Below are positions 40,105 through 51,048 of a DNA stretch of 64,000 bases, piece by piece. A program made the translations under genes and the position numbers. The notes under the pieces are model-generated. The model was not told the origin of the DNA. It made no database searches and saw only the letters and a list, made by a program, of their open reading frames with translations. The DNA comes from Paratrimastix pyriformis (Eukaryota > Preaxostyla > Paratrimastigidae), in contig JAPMOS010000089.1 in the NCBI GenBank assembly GCA_027972325.1, positions 62,001 through 126,000 on the forward strand, given 5' to 3'. Numbering within the stretch: the stretch's first letter is position 1; each line of letters begins with the position of its first letter.

Positions 40105-41792
40105 GGGTGCATGTCAAGGTACCCCCGGTGTAGCTGGCCCTTCCCAGGCCCGTCGGGGCACACGGGTACGACCCGTTCCCCTGCGGCACGAAGCCTGCCG
40201 CACAGCCCAGCTGGCAGGGGGACCCCTGGGGCCCGTTGGCCAGACAGCCCGACAGGACGACCTTGGGGGCGGTGGGATGCAGGGCCGGGCAGGTGGCCGC
40301 TGGATCAGGGAAGAGGGGCGTGGTTGGTAAGTAAGTAAGGCACCGTTTAAGAAAAACTCTGATGATGGGATTACGTCATCGTTCTTCAGAAAAGTGCACA
40401 TCATAACAATGGGCTGACCTGCATCTGCCCCCTCATAAAAACTTTTGACGTCATTTCAGAAATATCCTCGTCAGGAATTCATTGATGACGTGAAATTTCC
40501 ATCCAGGACTTACTGACTCTGACTCGGGTGTGGTGTGCGTGTAGCAGAAGAGCCGTGGTGCGTTCTTGGATGTGGTGGTCGCCGTTGTGAGCAGAGCGAG
40601 GGGTTAAAGAGGAGAACGTCATCGAGTCTGGGAGATAAGCGTTTTAAAATTATTGAAATCGTATAGATTTTCAGAGACCACTTTTTTTCAGTGACCCATA
40701 ATTTTTCCGGCCACCCCGCCACCCCAAAAAAACCGGCCAGACGGATAGCCGGATGCAGAACAGCCAGCCCCTTTGAGGTTGTAGAAGGAAGGCTCTCCCG
40801 TTTCGGAGCGCGCAACGGGCGGTTTGGAAGGCCCTCCCCCCCCCCCCCCCCCCGTCAAATTGGATTTGATTGTTAAGATGACCACACAGACCCATAAATT
40901 TTTTTTATCTTGATTATGTTTTTTTCCCGACCCCATGATGTTTCCTCGCCAGATTGATTGATTAAAAAAATTGGCCAAGTTTTTGGGTGTCTGATGTGTT
41001 TTTTTCTGATTCCGTTCATGTTCTTTTTTCCCCAAATCCAATTTTCCTCCTTTTCTGAGTGCGTTTGATCAAACATGAGGTCCCACCCGTGATTTTCCAA
41101 CCCCGATTTTTTTTTTTCGGTGACCCATAATTTTTCCGGCCACCCACCACCCCAAAAAAGCGCCGCGGGGCAGGTCAGGTTGCCCCCTCGATAGGCTCGA
41201 TAGGCGGCCGTCCCAGGCCCCGTTTTTTGTTTTTCCAGAGACCCATAATTATTTTCTCGTTTCGCCCCCACGATTGCCCCAGGCCCATTTCAGACGCTCG
41301 GAATTCGATTCACCCGCCGTTAAGGGTCCTGTATATATAACGAATTGCTTGTGATTTCCCAACCCCGATTTTTTTTTTTTTTCGGTGACCCATAATTTTT
41401 CGGGCCACCCCACCACCCCAAAAAAAGCGCCGCGGGACAGACGGATGCAGGTCAGGTTGCCCCCTCGATAGGCGGCCGCCCCAGGCCCCGTCCCGGTGCA
41501 CGGGTAGCTGCCGTTGCCGGTGGCCACGTACCCGGCTGCGTAGCGGACGAGACAGGACGACCCCAGGGCACCGCCGGCCTCGCAGCCCGCAAGGACCACC
41601 TCCGAGGAGAGCGGCAGGCGGGCCGGGCAGGTGACCGCTGTGACAGCGAACAGAAAAATTCGCGCATGCGAAAAAAGTGACGCGCGATGATGTTAAAAAC
41701 TGAGGTGAAAACCTCCAGGCGTGCCGTAAAAAGGGTTCATCGGAGGAAGAAAGACAGCAAGAAATGGGAACCCTGTCCACCAGACCACCATG

Positions 41793-41840
<48 letters not shown>

Positions 41841-41927
41841 ATCATCATCCAATCATCATCCAATCATCATCCAATCATCATCCAATCATCATCCAATCAT
41901 CACCCAATCATCATCCAATCATCATCC

Positions 41928-41960
<33 letters not shown>

Positions 41961-42018
41961 ATCATCATCCAATCATCATCCAATCATCATCATCATCATC
42001 ATCCAATCATCATCATCC

Positions 42019-42051
<33 letters not shown>

Positions 42052-43076
42052 ATCAGCATCATCCAATCATCAACAGACGTGAGCAAGCCAGCGAGCCGCC
42101 CGTATATGCGGCGCTTGCGGCCCCAGTGGCCTGGCACGGGTATGACGCGTCGCCCGAGGCGGCATAACCCCAGGGGCACTTGAGTGTGCACCCCGAGCCG
42201 AGCGGGGCACCCACCACGCACCCCGTGGCCACACTGGCCGAGGCGGGCAGCGAGGGGGCGTCGCACGTGTAGGCTGAGGGCGGCGGGGGAGTGGTGATAA
42301 TGAGTGGAGGCTGTGCGGGTGGGCGGCGAGAGGTGAAGTGATGATGAGGAGAATGAGCAAAGCGACTGAGGGAGGAGACCACAACAGAAGCCGGTGAAGA
42401 GGAGGATATTGCGGCTTGGCTGGGCAGAAAAGGTTTGTGCTGTGCTGCTTTTGTTGTGCTTCTTGGGGGGCGAGGAGACGTTGATAAGGTTGGGGACCCT
42501 CCAACAATATTATGGGTCCCTCAAAAAAAATATTTCGGAGGAGCACCCGGGCCTCTCAAAAACTACAACCACAGACCGTCGCAGTGGAGGTTGATCTGGT
42601 CAGGGGCCCGCCCAAAAAAAACAGCCAAATTAATTCTGGGTCCTCCGTCCCATAGTTTTTCGGTGTCCCCCAACTCCTCAAAACCCCAACAAGCAGACCG
42701 TCGCAGTGGATGTTGATATGGTCGGGGACCCTCAAACAAAATTATGGGTCCTCCATCCCATATTTTTTCGGTGTCCCCCAAATCCTCAAAAAGCGCAACA
42801 AGCAGACCGTCACAGTGGAGGTTGATGGTCGGGTACCCTGCCGTGCCCACGTCCGTCTGGGTGCACTGGCCCGTGCCCTGGGAGGCCCCGGGGGCGGGAT
42901 AGTAGCCCCAGGCACAGCCGAGCGTGCAGGTGGACCCGACAGCCGCGTTAGCCCCGCAGCCCGAGAGGACCACTTGGCCGGTTGACAGAACGGGCGCAGG
43001 GCAGGTGGTGGCTGGGGGATGACGGGGAAACAATGATGAGAATTGACGGTGATGGTTTGATGATGATGATGATGAT

Positions 43077-43157
<81 letters not shown>

Positions 43158-43424
43158 GGATGATTGGATGATGATGATTGGATGATGATGATGATTGGAT
43201 GATGATGATGATTGGATGATGATGATGATTGGATGATGATTGGATGATGAAGACAGCGTCGCCACGGCAATCGAGTACTCGCCCCAATCCATATAGTCAT
43301 GCCACCCCCCACACACACACCACAGAAAACAGAGAGGATCTTGGTGAAGGCGATTCGCGACGTCCAGCGCCCACCAGATTCCGACGCCGGACAACAACAA
43401 CAACACAAGAGCAGCCATCATCAT
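40105..43424 (-). CDS. Secreted or surface protein with four sushi-like Cys-rich modules
   Basis: A likely first exon (about 43,424-43,340) encodes a signal peptide (MMMAALVLLLLSGVGIWWA). Four module exons follow: 43,011-42,808, 42,273-42,079, 41,637-41,443 and 40,299-40,105. Each encodes about 65 residues with six Cys in most: TCPAP, then a GC pair, GSTCTLGCAWGYY, a GQC or YPC motif, and a final HC or TC. The spacing resembles sushi/CCP domains. All four module exons start and end in phase 1, so they are symmetric. The 41.6 kb module has Tyr where another has Cys (LVRYAAGY). No transmembrane or terminal exon was identified downstream of 40,105, so the C-terminus is unknown. Introns contain ATC/GAT runs and partial exon copies. 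Adhesion or recognition at the cell surface is the likely role, by analogy. Confidence 0.65.
40685..41440. repeat. Repeated intron blocks and a truncated exon copy in the sushi-like gene
   Basis: GTGACCCATAATTTTTCCGG followed by CCACCCCAAAAAA occurs at 40,692-40,730, 41,121-41,158 and 41,389-41,427. At 41,160-41,222 the 3' part of the 41.6 kb exon (GGTCAGGTTGCCCCCTCGAT...) is repeated without the rest of the module. A poly-C run lies at 40,838-40,853. Confidence 0.8.
41790..42066. repeat. (ATC)n/(ATCCAATC)n microsatellite
   Basis: Lies in the intron between the second and third modules and runs almost to the donor of exon 42,273-42,079. Confidence 0.95.
42490..42807. repeat. Three copies of an exon-end/donor block in the sushi-like gene
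   Basis: GCAGACCGTCGCAGTGGAGG (or a close variant) occurs near 42,576, 42,691 and 42,802. It is the end of the first module exon plus its splice donor. Each copy is followed by a TATGGGTCCTCCATCCCAT/TTTTTCGGTGTCCCCCAA block. Only the copy at 42,808 belongs to a full exon. Confidence 0.8.
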
Positions 43425-43480
43425 CCAATCATCATCATCCAATCATCATCATCATCATCATCATCATCATTCAAGCATCT
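43055..43480. repeat. GAT and ATC microsatellites around the signal-peptide exon
   Basis: GATGATTGG repeats at 43,058-43,250 in the first intron, and ATC repeats at 43,415-43,480 immediately upstream of and touching the first coding codons. Confidence 0.9.
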
Positions 43481-43639
43481 AAGCATCATCCAGTCTCATC
43501 AGCATCGCCCAATCACCACCGTCCAATCCTCACCATGATGGCCTGCTCCCCCCACACACACACACACACCCAACCTTCGCAGGACCCGGCACAGACCTAG
43601 GCGGCAGATGGGCCATCTTGGACATCGGAACTTGTAACG

Positions 43640-43720
43640 CGCGACACGAAGGCGGGAGTAACGTTGTTCCTCATCGCCTGCGTCCGAGCAAAGACCCAAC
43701 AGCATGTTGTCTCTCGCTGG
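43640..43720 (+). mobile_element. Divergent LINE 3' tail fragment
   Basis: ACGAAGGCGGGAGTAACGTT, a CGCCTGCG block and CAACAGCATGTTGTCTCTC follow the order of the LINE-A tail (CGAAGGCGCGAGTAACC...CAGCATGTTCTCTC) with many changes. Probably an older or related family. Confidence 0.55.
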
Positions 43721-43824
43721 GCGAGTCGGGGAATCCCTTGGGGGGAAGATCGTCCACCAAAGGGCCGGCGGCGAGGAGCACTCGATCTGGCGGAAGCTCT
43801 CGTCAGGCCAGGATGAACTTGGGG

Positions 43825-44030
43825 TGATGATGGCGGGGGGTGATGATGACGGGGTGATGATGGCGGGGTGATGGAGGCGGGGGTGATGATGGCGGTGATG
43901 AGTGGCGGGGGTGATGATGGCGGGGTGATGATGGTGATGATGGCGGGTGGTGGAGGCGGGGGTGGTGGAGGCGGGGGTGGTGGAGGCGGGGGTGATGATG
44001 GCGGGGTGATGGAGGCGGGGGTGGCCGCCT
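43825..44030. repeat. (GGTGATGATGGCGGGG)n minisatellite
   Basis: Imperfect repeats of GATGATGGCGGGGT and GGTGGAGGCGGGGGT. Same type as at 30,405-30,760. Confidence 0.9.
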
Positions 44031-44049
44031 GCACAACTTTGCCGCAGGT

Positions 44050-44247
44050 GCCATGGGGGTATAGACGCGAAGATGGTGCCGAATGCCGGATCTGGAAGGG
44101 CGTCCACACGAAGCATCAGCACTGGCTGGTGATGTGGGTTCAGGCAGGGCCAGAAAGGAGCGAATCACGAGCCGCCCACCCATGCTGTGCGAAATCAGGG
44201 CGAGCTTCTGTCGGCCGCCACGCGATTCGTATGCCTCCGACGTCCGA
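44050..44247 (-). pseudogene. Alpha/beta-hydrolase (lipase-like) exon fragment
   Basis: After a good acceptor (TTTTGTTCGGGCAG) at 44,248 the minus strand encodes TSEAYESRGGRQ, then KLALISHSMGGRLVIRSF and LALPEP. SHSMGG is a nucleophile-elbow motif (GxSxG-like, with Ser in the first position) on a typical beta-strand/helix, as in lipases and PGAP1-like hydrolases. No catalytic Asp or His region is visible around it: downstream is a minisatellite, and LINE tails lie on both sides (43,640-43,720 and 44,566-44,845). It is probably the remnant of a gene broken up by insertions, but an exon with distant neighbours is possible. Confidence 0.45.
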
Positions 44248-44565
44248 CTGCCCGAACAAAACACCGGCGTGTGTGTGATCAGTACGGAGATGCCCTCTGG
44301 AGGTGACGGATGGGTGGAATGGGTGGGGCGGGGGGTGGGATAAAAACCTTTTGAGATTCTCCTCTTGTAATTTTCAGTTAGCCTCCCACGAGGCGATAGA
44401 AAGACAGGCGAAAATCGGAGGGATATGCAATAGAACAAGTCACGAAAGCGATGATGCAGTCAACCAGGAGAGTAGACATCCCCTTAAGCTGACCCGTTCT
44501 TGAGGAACTCGATGAGGGCAAAGGAGTAACCCGTGAATTGGCGGGCAAAGCATTCCGGGAACAAG

Positions 44566-44845
44566 AGAGATAGCGTGTTCAACCTCAAGGGCACGCAGAC
44601 TGCAGCAGTAATTCAAACTCAATCCGTTCAAGCCTGTCAATCACCTGAGTCCTCGCATGCCACACGCGTCCACAGAGTATGCGTGCGAATCGCGGATCCG
44701 GAGTCTCCATCGAATTTCGTGGAGATAGTCGCTGACTTCCCAGTTCTTCGTCGTGCTCTTCGAGGGTCTCGTTTTTCTCGCCGCTGTCAACTCCTGATTG
44801 GCGGCAATATACGACGTTGTTGCCCTTGATCGCTTGGACGCAATG
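44566..44845 (-). mobile_element. LINE-B 3' tail, 5'-truncated insertion
   Basis: Read on the minus strand it matches 16,690-17,003 (CTGAGTCCTCGCATG, GCGAATCGC..GATCCG, GGTTGAACACGCTATCTCTC) with scattered differences and small indels. It ends at the same CTATCTCTCT as LINE-B, which fixes the element's 3' end. It carries no coding sequence. Confidence 0.82.
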
Positions 44846-45093
44846 TGAAGGAAAATCCTGCATGCTTGCGAGATGATTTCGGTAAACCACCGGGCAACAA
44901 CATGATCGTCTGTCGTCTGGAGCAAAAAACCCTCAATGTCAGGGGTGACATTTTGATTGGCACAGATGTACTGTTCAATGGTCTTGTTGGCTCCCCGGAT
45001 GATGGCCAAGTAATGTGCCCGCCCATGATCAACAATCCTGCCGAATGGTTCATGAAGCATCACAGGGGCTTGACCGAGACTGAGTAAACGCAC
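44846..45093 (-). CDS. Small unidentified ORF
   Basis: An open frame of about 80 codons with balanced composition (HEPFGRIVDHGRAHYLAII, then RGANKTIEQYICANQ and FTEIISQACRIFLHIASKR). It runs into the LINE-B tail insertion on its 3' side. Composition is less GC-biased than nearby repeats, which makes it more gene-like than most. I do not recognise it. It may be a fragment of a gene or transposon interrupted by the LINE. Confidence 0.3.
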
Positions 45094-45149
45094 AGCATGT
45101 CTCTCTGCCGCGGTTGGATCCCCATTTCTATAACGATCCCTGACCTGCC

Positions 45150-45395
45150 CATCCCCGCTCCGACGGAGTGCCCTGCTGTTCCCCGCTCGACACCTCCAGC
45201 TCGGCTCGCCGATGTCTGACTCACCCTCACCTTACCCCAAGGCTCACTCGTGGACGTGGCCATCACAGGAGGAGGCAGTCAGCAACCCTGGCAGCAGGGA
45301 AGGCCAGCGGTACGCCGAGCTTTGCCGGGCCATTCTCGAAGGTCACCGTGGGCAGCCCTCGGTTTTGTCCTCTCGGCACAGGAAGGGGGGGCGCA
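45150..45395 (+). mobile_element. Fragment of a LINE restriction-like endonuclease region
   Basis: VDVAITGG near 45,250, then EGQRYAELCRAILEGHRGQP in another frame at 45,297-45,360 and VLSSRH, follow the same order as LLDVAITG, AAHYVALCQAVTEATGQPC and VILSAR in LINE-A. It is short, frameshifted and clearly a relic, adjacent to the end of duplication arm 2. Confidence 0.5.
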
Positions 45396-46990
45396 CTGCA
45401 GACGATCAATCTGCCCGAAGGCCGGGTCACGGAGCCAGGGATGTCGACATGTCCCAGCCCCTGGCCGCGGCCTCCCCAGCACACTCACTCCCCCTGCGGT
45501 CCGATTGGGGCCAAGAAGAGCAATCGGGCCAAAGGAAGGAATTTCAAGGTGGGTGAAGTGGAGGGAAAGAGGAAGAGGGAGAGGAAGGGGAAAACAGGTG
45601 GGGCGGAAGGGCTCAAGGGGATTAAAAGTCGGAGAAGCGCTGAATCGGTTTTGCCAACGCTGAGGACAGGACAAGCTGCGGGATGAGATGAGGAGCGGGA
45701 GAAGGGCAAGGGGAAGAGGAAAGGTGAGGCGGGCAGGGCGGGGCTGGGGCTGGTGGCCAGGTGGTGTGGTCGGCGGCGGGGTGTTGTGTGGTGTGGTGGG
45801 CCCCTTCGTCCGCGCTCCTCCCTGGGCTGGGCCAGCAGACCTGCTGGAGGCTGGTGTTGTGCTCCAGCGCCCCCGCAAGGGCACGCGCCCCCTCGGCGCC
45901 AATATCGTTGTTGTCGAGGTAGAGCTGAGATGGGCGATGACCAGGCGGCCAGGTGCGGAGCGTCCGTGCCAGGGCCGCAGACCAGCAGCCGAGGAGCGAC
46001 CGAGGTGCCGAAAGCGAGTGAGTGCGAGCGATGATGGAGGTGAGCTCGAGCGGAAAGCAGTGTGCGAGTGGCCGGGCGGGTGGGCGGTGGGGCCTGCAAC
46101 AACGACAACGATGGGGCAAGGCAAGGCGGCCTCGGCTGGTGGCCGGGTGCTGTGGTCGGCGGGTGTGTGTGTGGTGGTCCCCTTCCTCCGCGCTCCTCCC
46201 TGGGCTGGGCCAGCAGACCTGCTGGAGGCTGGTGTTGTGCTCCAGCGCCCCCGCAAAGGCACGCGCCCCCTCGGCGCCAATCCCGTTGCCGCCGAGGTCG
46301 AGCTGAGATGGGCGATGACCAGCGGGGCGGCCAGGTGCGGAGCGTCCGTGCCAGGGCCGCAGAGCAGCAGCCGAGGAGCGACCGATCGAGGTGCCGAAAC
46401 CGAGTGGGTGCGAGCGATGATGGAGGTGAGCTCGAGCGGAAAGCAGTGTGCGGGTGGCCGGGCGGGCGGGCAGTGGGGCCTGCAACAACGATAACGACGG
46501 GGCAAGGCAAGGCGGCCTCCACCAGGCGGGGCTGGTGGCCGGGTGCTGTGGTCGGCGGGGTGTGGGGTGTGGTGTGGTGGGCCCCTTCCTCCGCGCTCCT
46601 CCCTGGGCTGGGCCAGCAGACCTGCTGGAGGCTGGGGTTGTGCTCCAGCGCCCCCGCAAGGGCACGCGCCCCCTCGGCGCCAATCTGGTTGCGGCTGATG
46701 TCGAGCTGAGATGGGCGATGACCAGCGGGGCGGCCAGGTGCGGAGCGTCCGTGCCAGGGCCGCAGAGCAGCAGCCGAGGAGCGACCGAGGTGCCGAAACC
46801 GAGTGGGTGCGAGCGATGATGGAGGTGAGCGCGAGCGGAAAGCAATGTGCGGGTGGCCGGGTGGGCGGGCGGTGGGGCCTGCAACAACGACAACGACGGG
46901 GCAAGGCAAGGCGGCCTCCATGGAAGGCAGCAGGCCGGGCTGGTGGCCGGGTGCTAGTAAGAACTACTGGTGCTGTGGTCGGCGGGGTGT

Positions 46991-47590
46991 GGGCACGGCC
47001 CGCCACGACCGGATGGTCCGCCGACTCTGGGCGTGGTTCGGCGGTCAACGTAATGGGTCACGCGACACTACATGGGCGTGTCGGCAACCAACACTGCGCC
47101 CGCCCTCCCACCCTCCCTGCTGGCCAAGCTGCCCGCCACCCTCCGCAATGTGCACCAAGACTTGGTGCTGCAATCCCGCGGGGCGGAGGGCGCCTGGTGG
47201 CTCCTCGACGTGGCCGTCACGGGGCAGACGCACGACTGGCCGATATTAGCAGCGGGCAAGGCGGCCCCCACAGGGCAGCCCTGCCAGGCTGTCCCAGTCG
47301 TCTTCTCCGCCCAGGAGACCGTGCCGCGGGCCACATGTCAGGCCCTCATGCGGCTGACACCGGCGACCCCGCAACCGTGCGGACCGGCCTCCAGCGGGCC
47401 CTCTCCTCGGTCTCGACTCTGCTGGTCCACGACGCCCTCGCACTCATGACCACGCGCAACGGCGCCGCTGCCGCTGCCGTGGCGGCCACCGCGGGCCCGT
47501 CGGGTGGGCCACGCCGGGGTCGTGCTCCGGCACGCCACCAGTGAGCCCCCCCCCCTCCCTCGCAAATACACCGCTTGTCTCTCTGGGGCG
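46991..47590 (+). mobile_element. LINE-A fragment inserted in an LRR intron of gene B
   Basis: From GCACGGCCCGCCACGACCGG onward it matches 1575-2150: GVSATNTAPALPPSLLAKLP, LLDVAVTGQTHDW, GPASSGPSPRSR/LVHDALALMTTRNGA in shifted frames. It ends in GCAAATACACCGCTTGTCTC, the LINE-A tail. It breaks the intron sequence GGTCGGCGGGGTGTGG, which resumes as GGCGTGTGTGTGGTGGTCCC. It is 5'-truncated and opposite in orientation to gene B. Confidence 0.85.
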
Positions 47591-49879
47591 TGTGTGTGGT
47601 GGTCCCCTTCGTGCTCCTCCCTGGGCTGGGCCAGCAGACCTGATGGAGGCTGGGGTTGTGCTCCAGCGCCCCCGCAAGGGCACGCGCCCCCTCGTCCCCA
47701 ATCTTGTTGGAGCTGAGGTCGAGCTGAGATGGGCGATGACCAGCGGGGGTCCGTGCCAGGGCCGCAGAGCAGCAGCCGAGGAGCGACCGAGGTGCCGAAA
47801 GCGAGTGAGTGCGAGCGATGATGGAGGTGAGCGCGAGCGGAAAGCAGTGTGCGGGTGGCCGGGCGGGCGGGCGGTGGGGCCTGCAACAACGACAACGATG
47901 GGGCAAGGCAAGGCGGCCTCCACCAGGCGGGGCTGGTGGCCGGGTGCTGTGGTCGGCGGGGTGTGGGGTGTGTGTGTGGTGGTCCCCTTCCTCCGCGCTC
48001 CTCCCTGGGCTGGGCCAGCAGACCTGCTGGAGGCTGGGGTTGTGCTCCAGCGCCCCCGCAAGGGCACGCGCCCCCTCGGCGCCAATCCGGTTCTCGGAGA
48101 GGTTGAGCTGAGATGGGCGATGACCAGCGGGGCGGCCAGGTGGGGAGCGTAGGTGCCACGGCCGCAGAGCAGCAGCCCGAGGAGCGACCGAGATGCCGAA
48201 ACCGAGTGGGTGCGAGCCACAACGAAGGCGAGGCTCACGAGTCACCTGCCTCTCGTGTCTTGCCCAAGACTGATCCCAATGCGATCGATTTGCCCGCCCA
48301 GTGCATTGCAAGGCGGGACCCTGCTGCAGCCATCGAAGGGCGAGAGCTGCTCGCCAGCAGGCAGACCTTGGTGACGGTGCGGTTGGTTTGCAGCCAGGCC
48401 GCCAGGCACACCATGAACTCGGCGCGCCCGCCGCAGATGAGCTCCAGCTGGGGCCGCCCCGATCCCATCGGCAGACGCCGCCCCCGTCAGACCAGCGATG
48501 ATGATGATGAACGTCAATCGCCTTCCCGCCCTCCCCACAGCCGGGGCGCAGCCACCAGCCACACAGGGCAGACCTTCGTCTCCGTGCAGCGGCGGGCCTT
48601 ATCGAGGGCGGCTCGCTCGCGCCCCGTCAGGCTCCGTTCCAGTTCCAAGGCGGCCGCTCGCTGGGGGGGAGGGAGCGAAGCCAAATGAATGCCGAGTATG
48701 AACAACGACGATGGAGCCCACCGCAGGGGTAGCCAAGACGCCTTCGCTCCGCCAGACCTCCGCCTCGGCTGCCCTGCGACGGGCTGCCTCCTCGACGGCT
48801 GCCTTGCGGCGGGCTGCCTCCTCTTCGGCTGCCCTGCGACGGGCTGCCTCCTCGACGGATGTCTTGAGGCGGGCTGCCTCCTTTTCGGCTGCCCTGCGGC
48901 GGGCTGCCTCCTCGAGGGCCTGGGGGAAGGAGCAAACGTTGAACATTGGCCAACCAGCGCGGCGTTCGAACCAAAACCGCCACCACACCTCGAGCCAGAC
49001 AGCTCGCCAACACACAGCCAGCCAGCACAGCCACAGACAACAGACAGTCTGTACATCCAGCGGTCCCATCCCACAAAACACAAACCCAGGGCTGGGCGCT
49101 GGCGGGGGGTCCGGACCGCAGCGACGGCCTCGACGGCCCCCCGGATGCGGGCCATGTCGGGGCGGCCAGTGGGGTTCTCGCTGCACATGCGCACCAGCAG
49201 CTCCACCAGCCCCACCTTGCAGCCGGCCGCTGCCTCCAGGTCGCCCACCTCGGCGAAGGCCTCCCGCAGCTCCTCCTCCGAGGGCCGCTCCTCGGTCTTG
49301 TGGTCCGAGTCTGTCTGGGTGTACAGGCAGAACAGCGTCACACCCATCGAGTAGACGTCCGTCGCGGGCGTGTTGCCGGGCCGCATCCCCGAGGCCGCCA
49401 TTGCCCGCGTAGAGCTCGGGCGCCATGAAGCCGGGCGTGCCCCGGATCAGCCCGTAGTTGGCCGAGCCGCCCGTGTACTCGCAGGCCAGGCCCAGGTCGG
49501 CCAGCAGGGCCATCAGACGGCCCGTGGCCCGGTCGGGGCGCAGCAGCACGTTGGCCGGCTTGATGTCGTTGTGCAGCACCCGGCGGTCGTTCTGCTCGAA
49601 GGGCTTGCCGTGCAGGTAGGCCAGCCCGCGCACCATGTCCACCAGCAGCCACCAGCGCTCCTCCCGGTCGGCGTCCGGGTCGGCCGAGGGGCTGCGCAGG
49701 TGGCGCCGGATGACCTTGTCCAGGTCGCCCCCCTCGCAGAAGGGCGTCAACAGACACCGCAGCACCGGCCCGCCCGGCTCGAGCTGCGCGGGGGGGACGG
49801 GGGGGATGGGGACGCGGGGACGGGGATGGGTGGGAGTGAACAACGCAATCACTCGACGAGGCGATCGCATCATCCGATC

Positions 49880-50510
<631 letters not shown>

Positions 50511-51048
50511 GGCGTGTGCCAGCTATGGGTGCCAGGCACGAGAGAAGGCAAGACCAGACCTGCACCTCCAGGGGGGGCCCCGCCGCGGGCAGGACGTTGG
50601 GGTGGTGCACGGCGGCGGGGATGTAGCCCTCGTTGTTGATCATCATTCGCTCCAAGTCAGTCTCGGGGGCCGCGGTGGCCTTCAGGGCCACGTCTTCCTG
50701 GCCCTTCCGAGTGTCGCCCAGCTTGAAGGAGATCCCGAAGGCCCCCACGCCCAGCACGTGGTACGGGTCGATGATGTCGGGGTCCTCGGGCCGCGCCTTC
50801 TCCTGCAGGCTGGGCCCGGGCAGGTGCCGGTAGAGGGGGGGGTCGCCCAGCACCGGGATCAGCGTCAGCTTCCCGCCCCCCTTGATGAAGGCCACCGTCT
50901 CCAGGGTGGACTTCCTCCCGGCCACGAACAGGCGCGGATGGTCACCGTACGGCGCCGGTAGGCTTGTCGCCGGCGAGGGAGAGGGCGGGGGCGGTGGGGC
51001 CGATGGGGCCGATGGGCTGGGGCTTCCGCCAGAATCGGATTGGGTCTC

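Noticed and set aside
38499-40163. Extension of the sushi-like gene below 40,105
   Set aside because: The frames there are built from CACAGC, GGTGGGT and GGGGCGCA repeats and LINE tail; no Cys-rich module or terminal exon could be supported.
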